Counted from the stretch's first letter, positions 9,316 to 19,210 are shown. The stretch: 64,000 nt of DNA from Ceratothoa steindachneri (GCA_963969495.1 OZ018317.1:226840099-226904098); one strand, 5' to 3'. Notes: generated by a model not told the origin, from the letters alone. A program made the numbers and translations.

Positions 9316-9318
<3 letters not shown>
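7911..9318 (-). mobile_element. Tc1-like transposon, inserted in (TA)n, copy A only
   Basis: A 1408-bp element bounded by perfect 27-bp terminal inverted repeats at 7911-7937 and 9292-9318 (CAGTGGCGGCAACAAAAAAA at the left end), flanked by TA on both sides as expected for Tc1/mariner target duplication. It carries one transposase gene on the minus strand, broken by a frameshift. The equivalent point in copy B is an uninterrupted (TA)n array, so A gained it after the copies diverged or B lost it cleanly. Confidence 0.95.
8010..9034 (-). pseudogene. Tc1-like DD34E transposase, one frameshift
   Basis: Transposase that would bind the terminal inverted repeats and catalyse cut-and-paste at TA. 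The main frame (8894-8010, 294 codons) contains the catalytic triad: D in VMFSDEST, D in FMYDGAPAH and E in LDLNPIENAW, with 34 residues between the second D and the E, the Tc1 spacing. The N-terminal helix-turn-helix region begins at the ATG at 9034 and is in another frame; a one-base indel near 8935 separates them. Otherwise I see no stop in the catalytic part, so inactivation is recent or the shift is a sequence error. Confidence 0.88.

Positions 9319-9411
<93 letters not shown>
9319..9411. repeat. (TA)n microsatellite, right half
   Basis: Long uninterrupted TA array continuing the array at 7832-7910. Confidence 0.95.
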
Positions 9412-9413
<2 letters not shown>

Positions 9414-9747
9414 CAGGTAGTTTCCTCTGTGCAGACCTAATTTAAATTTCAATAAATAGAGAATGGCGAATGGCTGACTTAAATCCAACATCTAAAATCT
9501 CTATCAAGGTTGAATAGCGCAACATTTCGACCCTGTGGTCATCTCCTGGCTCTAGAATACAGATTTAGATATATATAATAGGTTTAAGTGTTAAAAACCC
9601 ATTATAATTATAAATAAAGGTGATTTAAAATACGACAATTTATCAATAAGGTAGAGTCAAATTGTAGACAAAAAAGCAACAAAAATAAACCCGGGCAGAA
9701 AAAACAAAAATACAAACTGTTTAAATGAGAAACGTACCGTGGATCTT

Positions 9748-10062
9748 TCATATCCAATGAAAATCTAGTGTGAGAGAGAAGTGATGGGAAATTAAACAGT
9801 TTTGATAGTAGTGGTCATTCATAGGCTGTTTAATGTAATAGAAGAGAAATCGAATTGATAGAGGGAGATAGTGTTTTGATATGAATAAATTGGAAGATAC
9901 GTAGAGGTTAGAGTGCAAAATTTGGAAGTCATTCAGTGTTGGAATTCTTTGGCATTTAATCGAGTCTTCTCTTATAGAAGAATGCTCTCTTTTATTAAGA
10001 AGTGTCCCTGTTCTCACGCTGATGCCAATGTAGGAGGAGAAACAGGTCTGAAGGGTAAGTAG
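9748..10062 (-). pseudogene. GIY-YIG endonuclease end of Penelope-like element (copy A)
   Basis: Reading the minus strand from ~10062 gives CFSSYIGISVRTG then an EH and a DFQILHS-type motif. This is the C..YIG.T.R pattern of the nuclease that nicks target DNA in Penelope-like elements. The frame is open to the stop at 9748. There is no start codon of its own because it is the tail of a longer protein. Confidence 0.6.
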
Positions 10063-10193
10063 GGTGGTTCCCGCAATTATTTATCAAGAGTAAAAATAAA
10101 CTACACCACTACGAAACTCATAAGTCGTTCGATCTTTAATTTTTCATCAATTTTTGAGAAGATTTAATTTTCCATCACTCTTTTATCTTCGTT

Positions 10194-10478
10194 TTGTCGA
10201 CCACTGATTCCCAGGATATAATGAGACCTTACAAGCTCAAGTTTCTTAATTTTATTAAATCTTTACACCCGAATATTTCTTTTACCATTGAGACAGAAAA
10301 TAATAACAGTATCCCCTTTAAAGAAATTTTCATTACCAAAGAAAACGGTAATATCTTGACATCCGTCCATAGAAAATCAACTTTTACAGGTTAAGGATTA
10401 ACTTTTATAGTTTCTGTGATTTCCAATATAAAATTTCTACTACCAAGATCCTTGTACACAGGGGCTTTCACCTTTACT
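10194..10478 (+). pseudogene. Penelope-like RT fragment (copy A)
   Basis: The segment FLNFIKSLHPNISFTIE followed by SVHRKSTFTG matches the conserved stretch of Penelope-like RT after the catalytic motif. The frame stops at 10394, but the next frame continues the family pattern (INFYSFCDFQYKI, then VHRGFHLYS) to ~10478, so there is one frameshift. Catalytic RT motifs upstream are absent. Confidence 0.65.
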
Positions 10479-10508
10479 CATAACATAACATAACATAACA
10501 TAATTACA

Positions 10509-10548
10509 CGGATGACAAAAGCCACAAGGGCCTATCAAAGGTCATCCG
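10509..10548 (-). other. LINE 3'UTR hairpin 1 (copy A)
   Basis: CGGATGAC and GTCATCCG form an 8-bp perfect inverted repeat around a 24-base interior that includes gcc/ggc pairing. Position in the 3'UTR suggests an RT recognition structure; that role is inference. Confidence 0.6.
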
Positions 10549-10627
10549 CCTCCGTCAAAACCCACCCACAAAAAGCACCATCACCCGGGGAAGACAAAAT
10601 CAAAGTCCCCCCACAATATAATATAAC

Positions 10628-10665
10628 AGATGACAAAAGCCACAAGGGCTCATCATAGGTCATCC
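10628..10665 (-). other. LINE 3'UTR hairpin 2 (copy A)
   Basis: A second, diverged copy of the same ~40-base unit (GATGAC...GTCATC, with the shared interior caaaagccacaagggc). Confidence 0.55.
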
Positions 10666-10820
10666 GAGTCAAACGGCCTCTTTTTTAAGGCACCCAAACT
10701 CCCAGGAAAACTACATCCAGAGGATTGCATCCAGAAACAAGGGTATCACCAATCAAGGCTTGTCAAGAACTAAATCATGCAGCTATAGATATATACAAAC
10801 AATATTAATATATACAAAAC

Positions 10821-11995
10821 TTAGGAACCATCACAACCTTCCCTTCCCATAAACTCATCCAACCTACTCTTAAATACATTTAGATTTGGACTACCTACTA
10901 CTCTCGGCGGCAATTTGTTCCAGAAGTCTACCACTCCATTGGTGAAAAAATATTTTCTTAAATCCAACCTATACCCTTGCTTTTTAATTTTCAAGTGGTG
11001 ACCTCTAGTCCGATTTCCATCATCTAACTCAAAAAACTTGCTAACATCCAATTTATCTATCCCGGAAATTTTTTTAAAGAGCTCAATCATATCCCCTCTC
11101 ACACACCTCCTTTCGAACGAGAACATATTTAATACCCTCAGTCTATCTATATATTCAAGGTGCCTCAGGGAAGGAATAATCTTTGTTGCCCTCCGTTGCA
11201 CTGACTCGAGAAGGTTAATATCGTGTCTAAAATGTGGGGACCATGCCTGTACACAGTACTCTAGATGTGGCCTAACATAAGAGTTATAGAGTTTAAGAAT
11301 AACCTCCTTACTTTTGTAACTGACATTTCTCTTAATAAAACCCAGCACTCTATTTGCCCTATTTCTTGCTTCAATACACTGCTTAGAAAACCTTAATGAC
11401 TTATCTATTACTACTCCTAGATCTTTCTCATCCTCTACTGAGCTCAGCCAATGCCCATCCATTTCATAGTTAAATTTTCTATTATCTTTACCCATGTTAA
11501 TAACTGCACTTATCAAGGTTGAAAGTCATTTGCCACTTATGTGCCCAGGATAACAATTTATTTATATCCCCCTGCACTTTAAAAATATCCTCAATATCTT
11601 TAACTACAGCTGCTAATTTGGTATCATCCGCAAAAATTGACACTTTATTATTAACTGCCTCCCCAAGATCGTTTATATAGATGACAAATAATAATGGACC
11701 GAGAACTGATCCCTGAGGAACCCCACTGATAACATCCCTCCACTCTGACTTTACACCATTTAGCACTACCCTTTGCTTCCTGTCTTTCAGCCACTCAGCT
11801 ATCCAATTTGAAACACCCCCACATATCCCAATCATTTTTAATTTATGAACTAGTCTGCTATGTGGTACCTTATCAAATGCTCTACTAAAATCTAAGTAAA
11901 TTATATCTACATTCTCTCCCTTATCTACTTGATCTGTTACAAACTCCAGAAAGTCTAGTAAGTTAGTCAAACATGATCTACCTGATCATGCTGAG
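10821..11995 (-). pseudogene. CR1-like LINE RT, C-terminal two thirds (copy A)
   Basis: Reverse transcriptase of a LINE. 11970-11497 has RT motifs: YLDFSRAFDKV, GVPQGSVLGPLLF and the catalytic FADDTKL. 11516-10821 continues in another frame with the thumb and C-terminus (VRPHLEYC, SVQRRATK, FFTNGVVDFWNKLP). A one-base shift near 11510 separates them and is shared with copy B, so it predates the duplication. The N-terminus and endonuclease are missing because the insertion is 5'-truncated. Confidence 0.88.
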
Positions 11996-12548
11996 CATCG
12001 CTGATTAACCCCTCCCTCTCTAGATGTTGGCAAATTAGGGGGAAAGAGGGGGGTGGGGTGGCTACTTACGATACAAGATGAGTAGTAGCATCAAGGAAGA
12101 GAATTAAGAAGTGAAACTCGGGAGTAGACGCCTTGGTCGTGACGGAAAGGAGATTGAGGAACGTTTTCAGGCCACATTGGGGTCCCACTGAGAGAAGAAC
12201 CACCCAGAGACCACGCAAGACGTCACTTAAAGTCACTCTTAATAAAAAACGGCTTTTCGTCATTCTCAATTTAAAAGACAATAGGACAATTTGGAAATAA
12301 TATATATTACCGGAATAATTACCCTCGATTTCCTGAAATTACTGCACCAATAGAAGTTAGATTCTGGTGAGGGAAATTCATTATAGAATCGTATTTGACT
12401 CAAAAATATCTAAAAGATGAGCATTTTGAAGTCTTATGAAATTCTATAATTGGTTCACAGTGAACCAAAATAACATTCCAAGTAAAGAAAAATCAATAAG
12501 TGGTTTGAAGGGAGCAATGAAATATTAAACTTTAATTATTAATCAACT
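11996..12548. other. AT-rich stretch without recognisable gene (copy A)
   Basis: A 71-codon frame on the minus strand at 12066-12281 has no family resemblance that I can see. Nothing else is supported here. Confidence 0.4.
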
Positions 12549-12712
12549 AAATAAAATTGTAGTATTGTCTCTTTCTTAAAGAAATAAAATTGTATTATTC
12601 TCTCTTTCTTAACGAAATAAAATTTTATTATTCTCACTTTCTTAACGGGTAAATTTGTATTATTCTTTCTTTCTTAACGAACAAAAATTGCAATATTATC
12701 TCTTTCTTAAGG
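12549..12712. repeat. ~33-bp minisatellite, five diverged units (copy A)
   Basis: Units follow aaataaaattgtattattct plus ctctttcttaacg. Two later units are variants starting ggtaaatttg or aacaaaaattg. Confidence 0.85.
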
Positions 12713-12890
12713 GTAAATTAAAGATTCAACGTTGGGCTGTTATCTGGTCGGCGGTGCTCACAGGCCTTCACCGGGCACAGGCGTTTTTCGGACTTACTGA
12801 AACTGTTACCTCCTTTACAGGGTAGCGGAATGTAGAAAGCCGGTGTACTTCGTCAAGAAGTTCCGAGCAGTCAAATTCTAAATATTTCAA

Positions 12891-13326
12891 GTGCTCCAAA
12901 TGTATTATTCTCTTTTTAACTTCTCGTTGGGAAAAGTGAAAAAGATTTCACGTTTTTGTGGTCGCTTACTCTTTCCTATACCTCCAGTGGCGACTTTCCT
13001 CTGAATCGGCGTTATTTCTTCAATGATGTCTGAGGGGTAGATAAGGAAAAGGTTTAAGTTAATGAAAGTGATGAAATGCGTGTTAGAGTTGATGCGTAGC
13101 CAATTTGATTGCTCCAAATGTATTATTCTCTTATTAATTCCCCGTTAGGAAAATTAAAAAGATCTCACGTTTTTGAGCATGCACACCCTTTCCTATACCT
13201 CCTTTATCGAGAGGCAACATTCCTCTGAATTGGCATTGTTTCTTCAATGGTGTCTGGAAGTCAATAAGGAAAAAGCTTAAGTTCAAGTTTAAGTTAATGA
13301 AAGTGATGAAATGTGTTGTAGGTTTT
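12891..13326. repeat. Two ~215-bp tandem diverged repeats (copy A)
   Basis: Both begin gctccaaatgtattattctc, share a tcacgtttttg core and the cctataccTCC block, and end in aagttaatgaaagtgatgaaatg. The second unit starts at ~13111. Confidence 0.8.
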
Positions 13327-14102
13327 TATAAGTGTGAAGTTCTTACCAAGGTTTTCTTGGTGTTGAGGGTATCACTAGCCTTTTTCTCTTTTTTAGTTTT
13401 AGTGTTTTATGTCTCTTCCCTCTATAGTTTTGATGAACACCCATAACGATCATGTTCTTCCATATGTTTAAATATTTTAATAACTCTTAAGTAGTTTCCT
13501 TCGTCGTGGCATTCAAGCCTTTCAAGTCATATTTTTCTAACTGGGTGTCTCTTCGTTTATTTATGTTTTTGTTGCCTATTTTATCGTTGGCCAATTCGTC
13601 TCTTTTATTTAACCTTTTTATCTTTGTTTTTCCTTCATTCTCTATTTTATTTTATTTTAAATTTTAATTTGGGCTCTTTGCCTCTTTTTATGTATGTTGT
13701 TTATTATTTGCACTATTTACTGCTGGGCATATAGCCTCTTTTATTAAAGTTTTTTATGTTTGTTGTTTGATTATACTTTTTCTTATTTTGAGTGTAAAAT
13801 TTAAAATTGAACTTGGGCATTTTGCCCCTTTTTTATCTATGCTTTTATCTTTTGTTGTTTATTTATATTTTATTTACATTTAACTTCGGCACTTCGCCTC
13901 TTTTTATTAATTTTCATTAACTTCTTTTGTTTGTTTATCTCATTTCCTTTTTTGTGTCCTATTAACATGGGCACTTTGCCTCTTTTTAGTTATCTTTATT
14001 GTCTCTTGTTGTTTGTATTCACTTTCTCTTTATTATTAATTTATTTTGGGGTTTATATTCTTAGGTGTAGATCGTTCTTAATTCTTCCCTCGCACAGTTT
14101 CT
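13327..14102. repeat. T-rich stretch with five ggcactttgcctcttttt motifs (copy A)
   Basis: Variants of gggcactttgcctcttttta occur near 13671, 13733, 13817, 13888 and 13968, spaced about 60-90 bases apart in T-rich DNA. Some form the small palindrome gggca/tgccc. No gene is visible. Confidence 0.6.
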
Positions 14103-14618
14103 TCAGCAGGGGACCATTGCTGTTCTTTCAACTTTGTGTTGTCTGTGTTGAGATATGTCGACATTATTGTTGATAAGTGGGAATATTTCTTCCTCCACCT
14201 TATTCCATGTCTTTCTACCAAGCCTCTGGAACTCCATATTTATTGGCTTGAGTCCCACTCTTTCGTGTAGAACTGTCTGCCTAATACGGTCGATCCTTCT
14301 TGTGCCGTCAATAGGCAGTGTGGCTTTATTCTGCACCCTCTGCATCGTCCCGAGAGAGGTACAGCTGGCGATCTGCGTGATCACTGCTGTGTATACCAAC
14401 ACTGAGCGTACCAGGGCAGTATAGAGTTTCTTTTTGTTCGGCAAGTTGAGGCTTCGGAATTTGTAAAGTTTCTTCAGCTCTATTTGTGATAGGGAGACTC
14501 TATGAACTATAAATGATATAAGTAGGTAGGTGTGGGTAGGGGAAAAAACAAGGGTGTGGGGGCAGATAGCTGAAAATAGACAAGTGGTGAAAAGAGAAAG
14601 AAGTGTAGTAGGGTGCAA
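14103..14618 (-). pseudogene. LINE RT C-terminal fragment (copy A)
   Basis: From ~14520 downward the frame reads ELKKLYKFRSLNLPNKKKLY, VRSVLVYTAVI and TMQRVQNKATLPIDGT, the thumb and connection pattern of Jockey/I-group LINE RTs. The first ~45 codons of the open frame have no family signal and are probably read-in from adjacent DNA. No catalytic motif remains. Confidence 0.6.
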
Positions 14619-14780
14619 AGAGATGCTAAGTGCCTGGTGATCAGGCCTATCGCTTTTAAATATTTTCTTGTTTTTTTTGTTTCCTTTGTTGTCTTTGGGA
14701 TAGTTGATATTATTATGGCGCTCAAGCCATTTTTCTTCAATAAAATAATGTTCTTGGATATGAAATGCGCATTTGCTGTT

Positions 14781-16243
14781 TGTCGTAGAATGACTCCCGA
14801 CGATACCATATATATAACACTATTCGTTGAGGGAACTTCCTTAATTATCTTTAGAGTGCGTTTACTGTCTGGCGGCCGATATTATGTATCATCGATATGC
14901 TTAAGAAGTGGAACTGAGCTCAAGGATAATAATATTGCTATCATTAATAAAATAGAGTTTTATTAATAATAACTATAAACAATACAAAAAAAACGGAAAA
15001 TATTGACATAAACAGAATGGAAAGGGTCGTGGAGACTCGGGCTAATCCAAGGATTTAAGGGATTAAAAAAAGGTAAAACAAATATAGAGTTAAAGAGATG
15101 GGATGGTTCGATAAACAATTTAAAGGAAAGGATAGAATTGACAAAAGGGATCAATACTCAAAGGTGAAGTTTGGCTTACGTAACTTTGGCACTAGTGGTG
15201 CAGTGGAAGGGGGCGCAAAGGAGTTTCGGTCCGCTGGCGAGATCCAGCCGAAAGGGGGGGGATAAAAGGATCCTGACGAGGCGTCTTGGGAAGGAGAACC
15301 GTTTCTCGACGAACGGCCGGAAGAACAATGGCTGTTCTAGGTTGTTCTCTTCTGAACAAAGGGGGGATGAGAACCGTCTCTTGTCTACGGGCTCAAGAAC
15401 AATGGCTGTTCTAATGTTGTTCTCCTTTGAACAACAGGGGGGGTGAGAACCGTTTCTTGGCGAAGGGCTCAAAACGAACAATGGCTGTTCTAGGTTGTTC
15501 TCTTCTGAACAAAGGGGGGGATGAGAACCGTCTCTTGTCTACGGGCTCAAGAACAATGGCTGTTCTAATGTTGTTCTCCTCTGAACAACAGGGGGGGGGG
15601 GTGAGAACCGTTTCTTGGCGAAGGGCTCAAAACGAACAATGGCTGTTCTAATGCTGTTCTCCTTGAACAACAGGGGGGGATGAGAACCGTTTCTTGGCGA
15701 AGGGCTCAAAACGAACAATGGCTGTTCTAATGCTGTTCTCCTTTGAACAACAGGGGGGGAAGCCTTGGGGACTTGGCGTCGGAAAGGCTCGAACCTTTGG
15801 CACTCAAGGAATATTGTCCTCCTTCTGGACAAGTGATGGTGAATCTCGAGGTCGAGGTCCCTTGGCGCACAAAGGGAGAGAGGGTCGTGGTGATGTTTCG
15901 CGACGAAAATCTGGATCTCCAATCTGATCTTAGTGGAAAAGTTTCCATATAAATAGCCAGGACATCTCCTTGGCGTGGGGGAAAATGGAGTGAAAGCTTG
16001 GAGGGAACGCACAGCCGGGCCGGAGAACAATGCCTTATCTGCTCATAAGCACAACTCGATCTGGCGAGGTCGGCGTATGGGGGCGAATGGGGGGACGATA
16101 ACCTCCTTGTTTAAACATTGACATCCGGTAGCTGTGATAAGACTCCAAGCCTCGAATCGAAGATGCACGTGGGCAGCATCGTGGTTTTAAATAATACGGG
16201 ATAGGAGTTGAAATTAAACGCAGCTTCAACTCGTTCTATTACA
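14781..16243 (-). repeat. E2-A 3' LTR (left)
   Basis: TG at 14781 and CA at 16243. It contains AATAAA-type signals on both strands around 14946-14964, a six-unit minisatellite, and a TATAAATAG on the plus strand near 15947 that could serve an antisense promoter. Confidence 0.9.
15294..15759. repeat. LTR minisatellite, six ~77-bp units (E2-A left)
   Basis: Each unit starts gagaaccgt and ends in a G run. Two unit types alternate (gtctcttgtctacgggctc versus gtttcttggcgaagggctc). Each contains AGAACA or CGAACA, five bases, TGTTCT, then a second TGTTC...GAACA dyad. Confidence 0.9.
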
Positions 16244-16255
16244 CCCCTCCATTCC
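16244..16255 (-). other. E2-A polypurine tract
   Basis: GGAATGGAGGGG on the minus strand directly abuts the 3' LTR start, the position for plus-strand priming. Confidence 0.8.
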
Positions 16256-16666
16256 AGGGGAAGTTGTCACTTTGAAAAAAAGAGAGAAGGGACAACGATA
16301 GAGCTCCGTTGTGGGGAACTCGTTTTCTTGTACCAACCGTACCTTCCTGCACCTAACTAGTATTACCTCAATACATATGATTATTTTGATCTTTAGATTA
16401 CAGGGGAAAATAACCTTTAATACAACTTAATCAGAGAAAAAAAAAGGGCATGGAACAATGAAATGATATAAACTTAGGACATACGGGACAAAATAATTTA
16501 TACGTAAATTAATAAGAACAAATATATATACATACAAAAAATTAGACATTGAGCGTTACAAAATTCAGACATATACATTAATTAATAATATTACAAAAGA
16601 ATCTTAAATTAAGTCGTACAAGACGGTATATACCTACATGGAGATACTAATCCTATGAATACAATT
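16256..16666. other. E2-A 3' untranslated part
   Basis: About 410 bases between the RNase H remnant and the purine tract, AT-rich, without any integrase signal. This supports RNase H being the last Pol domain of this family. Confidence 0.6.
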
Positions 16667-17072
16667 ATTCTACGCTATTCGGTAACGCATTCCTACTGAG
16701 TGCGTCAGCGACCTGGTTATCGGAACCTTTTATCTAATTTATTTTAAACTGATACTCTTGCAAGAGTAAACTCCAGGGCATGATGCGGCCGTTTGAGTAT
16801 CTCACATTCCTGATATAGGCTAACGGACGGTGGACGGTTCCTATTTGAAATTCTTTACATATCAAGTACAGCTTGAATTTGTCTATGACCCAGATAATTG
16901 ATAGAGCTTTCTTTTCTCTAGTGGCATATCTCTTTTCGCGTGGTAATAATTGACGACTAGCATATGCAACTGGATGACTCGTTCCGTCATCCACGTATTG
17001 AAGGAGTACACCTCCAATGCCCTCGTTGATCACGTCGGTCTTAACCCCAAAAGATTTTTCCGGGCTGGGCAA
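16667..17072 (-). pseudogene. E2-A RNase H remnant
   Basis: Ribonuclease H would remove the RNA strand during reverse transcription. The frame from 17072 reads TDVINEGIGGVLLQ, VAYASRQL and KKALSIIWVI, matching the gypsy RNase H core. A stop at 16734 follows QFKIN, yet the same frame continues with SDNQVADALSRN to ~16667, the normal RNase H ending. It is joined to the upstream ORF by a one-base shift near 17055. No integrase follows. Confidence 0.8.
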
Positions 17073-18916
17073 CTTAAAATGGGGGCAGAAATGAACTTAC
17101 TTTTGAGCTGATTAAAATGGGAAACAGCGACATCATTCCAACGTAAACAATCGGGGAAATTCTTTTCCTGAAGGGGGCATAGGGGGGCCAAAATTGCAGC
17201 GAAATTCGGAACAAATCGCTGATAGGGAGAAGCTGATTCTAGGAACGATCTTAATGGCTTCTTTGTAATTGGGAGGGGCATGTGGGCGATTGCCTTAATC
17301 TTGTTCTCATGGGGACCTAACTTACTTCGTCCTATTTTGAAACCCAAATATTTGATGGTTTCGTGAGCAAAATGGCATTTGCTGGGGCCAATGGTTAGGG
17401 CATTTTCACGCAGTTGCTCGAAAAGAACTAATAGGGCGGGTAAATGGTGACTCCATTTAATTAGTTCTTGTAGCTGACTCTTCTGACGTGGTGTCAGCTG
17501 CGCGTCACTATCCAGGTTAGAGGGTTCCAAAGACTTGCCTAGTAGGGAAGTAGGAGGGTAATCAGCATCAGGTTGGATGCACACTGTCTGGATTACCTTA
17601 AGGGACTCCGCGGGGTAATCTTCTTCAAGCGCCGATGTTTCGTCCAGTTCTACGAAGGTATCTCCATGGGCACGTTGGGGGTTCTTTTTTTCTTGGGGTC
17701 CACGGACAGTCTCCGTGTCCTTGTCTTGGGCCTTATCACCTAAGGGTGTTAGTGATTCACACTCCTCATTTTCCGTCCTAAAGTCCTGGTTAGGGGTCTC
17801 CGAGAAATCGGACGGTATCGGGGTTCTGATGGGGACGGGCCCCTGGGCTTCTTTCTTATCTCGGCCTCGAGGAAGGGCGGCCTGAAACACAGGGTCGAAA
17901 CTTACTTGGGGGCTCTGTCCTATAAGTACGGAACAGAATTGTATGGGTGCTACAATGACTTCAGCCCAGCCATTATAATATTGACACTGCAGGTAACATC
18001 TAGCGACGGGGAATCGGTTCGCCCGCCCAAGGTGGTCATGTACCACCGCAAATTTTTCGTGGTTAGAGGCCACTGGGAGGAGTTCGTCGGACACGATGAA
18101 ACACGTACATCCTGTGTCCCTGACGAGAGTCGATACTCGGCAGCTGTCCACGCTGCCCTCCTCATATTTCAAAGTTCCCGATGAACTTTTACCAAAAACA
18201 AAATTTACCTGGTGGCCTGACGGAGGGGGAGAAGTTTCTGCTTGGGTCTGCACCACCGGGGGAGCCGGGGTTGCATTAATCTGGTGAACTTGGTGGGCTG
18301 GTCCGCTTTTAAGCCTAGAATTTTGGGGGCAATTCCAGCTCATGTGGTTTTCTACACCACAGGTGAAGCATATTATTGGTCGCTTCGGGAAGAGAGATGG
18401 AGGAGAAGTCTTAACGGGAGGTTTGGAGTCCCGATGTTGGTTTTGGGGAAAGAAGTTTTGGGGTTTTACGGGGCTCGGAAACTTTGTCAGCTTTCCTGGG
18501 AAGGGGCACGAATCCGTCCTTCTTTCTTCTCGTTGGATTTCTTTTTCTCGTTCTTCTCGTTGTATTTTTCCTTCTCGTTCTTCTCGTTGGATTACTCTTC
18601 CCCGTTCCTCTCTTTCTCTTTCTTTTTCTACCTTTATTCTTTGAACTTCTGCTTTAATCCGAGCTAATTCAATCTGAAGCTCAGCTTGTCTTATCCGTTC
18701 CTCTCTTTCTCTTTCTTTTTCTTGTTCCTCTTGTCGGATTACTCTTTCTTTTTCTTCTAGTTGCTCTTGTCGGATTACTCTTTCTTTTTCTTCCTCTTTT
18801 CTTTGCTCCTCTTGAATGTACTCAATTAGTTCTTTTCCGGAGAGTCCCAAGGATTCTCCTTGCGCTTTAAAGATTTCAAACTGAGTCATCTTTGCACTTG
18901 GGGGCGCACTAGTCAA
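17030..18916 (-). CDS. E2-A Gag-PR-RT remnant ORF, 628 codons, internally deleted
   Basis: The N-terminus resembles the Gag start of element D (SLGLSGKELIEYIQ), followed by a long Glu/Arg-rich coiled coil (~35-135), one CCHC knuckle (CFTCGVENHMSWNC, ~183-196) and a retropepsin (RDTGCTCFIV, ~267; VLIGQS). Then comes a linker shared with element C (SALEEDYPAES, LTPRQKSQLQELI), and after it directly the RT thumb (GPSKCHFAHETIKYLGF). Capsid, integrase and RT palm are absent, yet the frame is unbroken. It could be a structural or RNA-binding protein of a parasite element, or a chance survivor. Confidence 0.8.
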   Translation of the reverse strand: MTSAPPSAKMTQFEIFKAQGESLGLSGKELIEYIQEEQRKEEEKERVIRQEQLEEKERVIRQEEQEKEREREERIRQAELQIELARIKAEVQRIKVEKEREREERGRVIQREEREGKIQREEREKEIQREERRTDSCPFPGKLTKFPSPVKPQNFFPQNQHRDSKPPVKTSPPSLFPKRPIICFTCGVENHMSWNCPQNSRLKSGPAHQVHQINATPAPPVVQTQAETSPPPSGHQVNFVFGKSSSGTLKYEEGSVDSCRVSTLVRDTGCTCFIVSDELLPVASNHEKFAVVHDHLGRANRFPVARCYLQCQYYNGWAEVIVAPIQFCSVLIGQSPQVSFDPVFQAALPRGRDKKEAQGPVPIRTPIPSDFSETPNQDFRTENEECESLTPLGDKAQDKDTETVRGPQEKKNPQRAHGDTFVELDETSALEEDYPAESLKVIQTVCIQPDADYPPTSLLGKSLEPSNLDSDAQLTPRQKSQLQELIKWSHHLPALLVLFEQLRENALTIGPSKCHFAHETIKYLGFKIGRSKLGPHENKIKAIAHMPLPITKKPLRSFLESASPYQRFVPNFAAILAPLCPLQEKNFPDCLRWNDVAVSHFNQLKSKFISAPILSCPARKNLLGLRPT

Positions 18917-19210
18917 CCAACTAAAATTCCTTGCAACAAGAATTATGCCTCTATAGAATTAGCCTACCTAAATATGGGCACTGACCTATTCGTACTTGGT
19001 TTCTTACTCTAAATAACCACTGACTAAAATCACAAAAAACACAAACAAATTATTATCACAGTTCCTTGAGCTACTCCAGTTTCTTAAGTTTAAAAAAAAA
19101 GGGATGGCAATCGTTAAAACGAAAGGGAACTACTATATTCTATTATTATAACGAATAACACTATGCTTTACTCGACTGAGACCAGTGTTTGCAAAGATAT
19201 AGCGTTAAAC
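18917..19210. other. E2-A 5' leader
   Basis: Untranslated sequence between the primer site and the ORF. No gene or RNA motif is recognised. Confidence 0.6.

Larger units (their letters stand above)
9420..10478. mobile_element. Penelope-like element remnant with inverted 5' part (copy A)
   Basis: The minus strand carries the C-terminal GIY-YIG endonuclease (10062 to 9748) and the plus strand carries an RT fragment (about 10228 to 10478). In Penelope-like elements both lie in one ORF, RT first. Here they are head to head, with the switch between ~10065 and ~10225, which fits a 5' inversion during insertion. Outer boundaries are approximate. Confidence 0.65.
10479..11995 (-). mobile_element. 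CR1/L2-like LINE, 5'-truncated (copy A)
   Basis: Minus-strand non-LTR retrotransposon. The 3' end is a (TTATG)n tail at 10480-10503 in plus coordinates, typical of short-repeat-ended LINEs. The 3'UTR holds two hairpins. The RT ORF fills 10821 to ~11990 and is truncated upstream; no endonuclease domain remains. Confidence 0.85.

Noticed and set aside
13327..14000. Possible CRISPR-like array of regularly spaced motifs
   Set aside because: Motifs are short, diverged and unevenly spaced, the DNA is clearly eukaryotic and no Cas-like gene is present.
14946..15960. Antisense promoter TATAAATAG in the E2 LTR
   Set aside because: A single TATA-like string without start-site or transcript evidence; mentioned only inside the LTR entry.
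15176..16030. Overlapping repetitive frames on both strands in the E2 LTRs
   Set aside because: They are translations of the LTR minisatellite and change length with the G runs between copies.
18242..18667. Phe/Ser-rich plus-strand frame in E2
   Set aside because: Complement of the Glu/Arg coiled coil of the E2 Gag.
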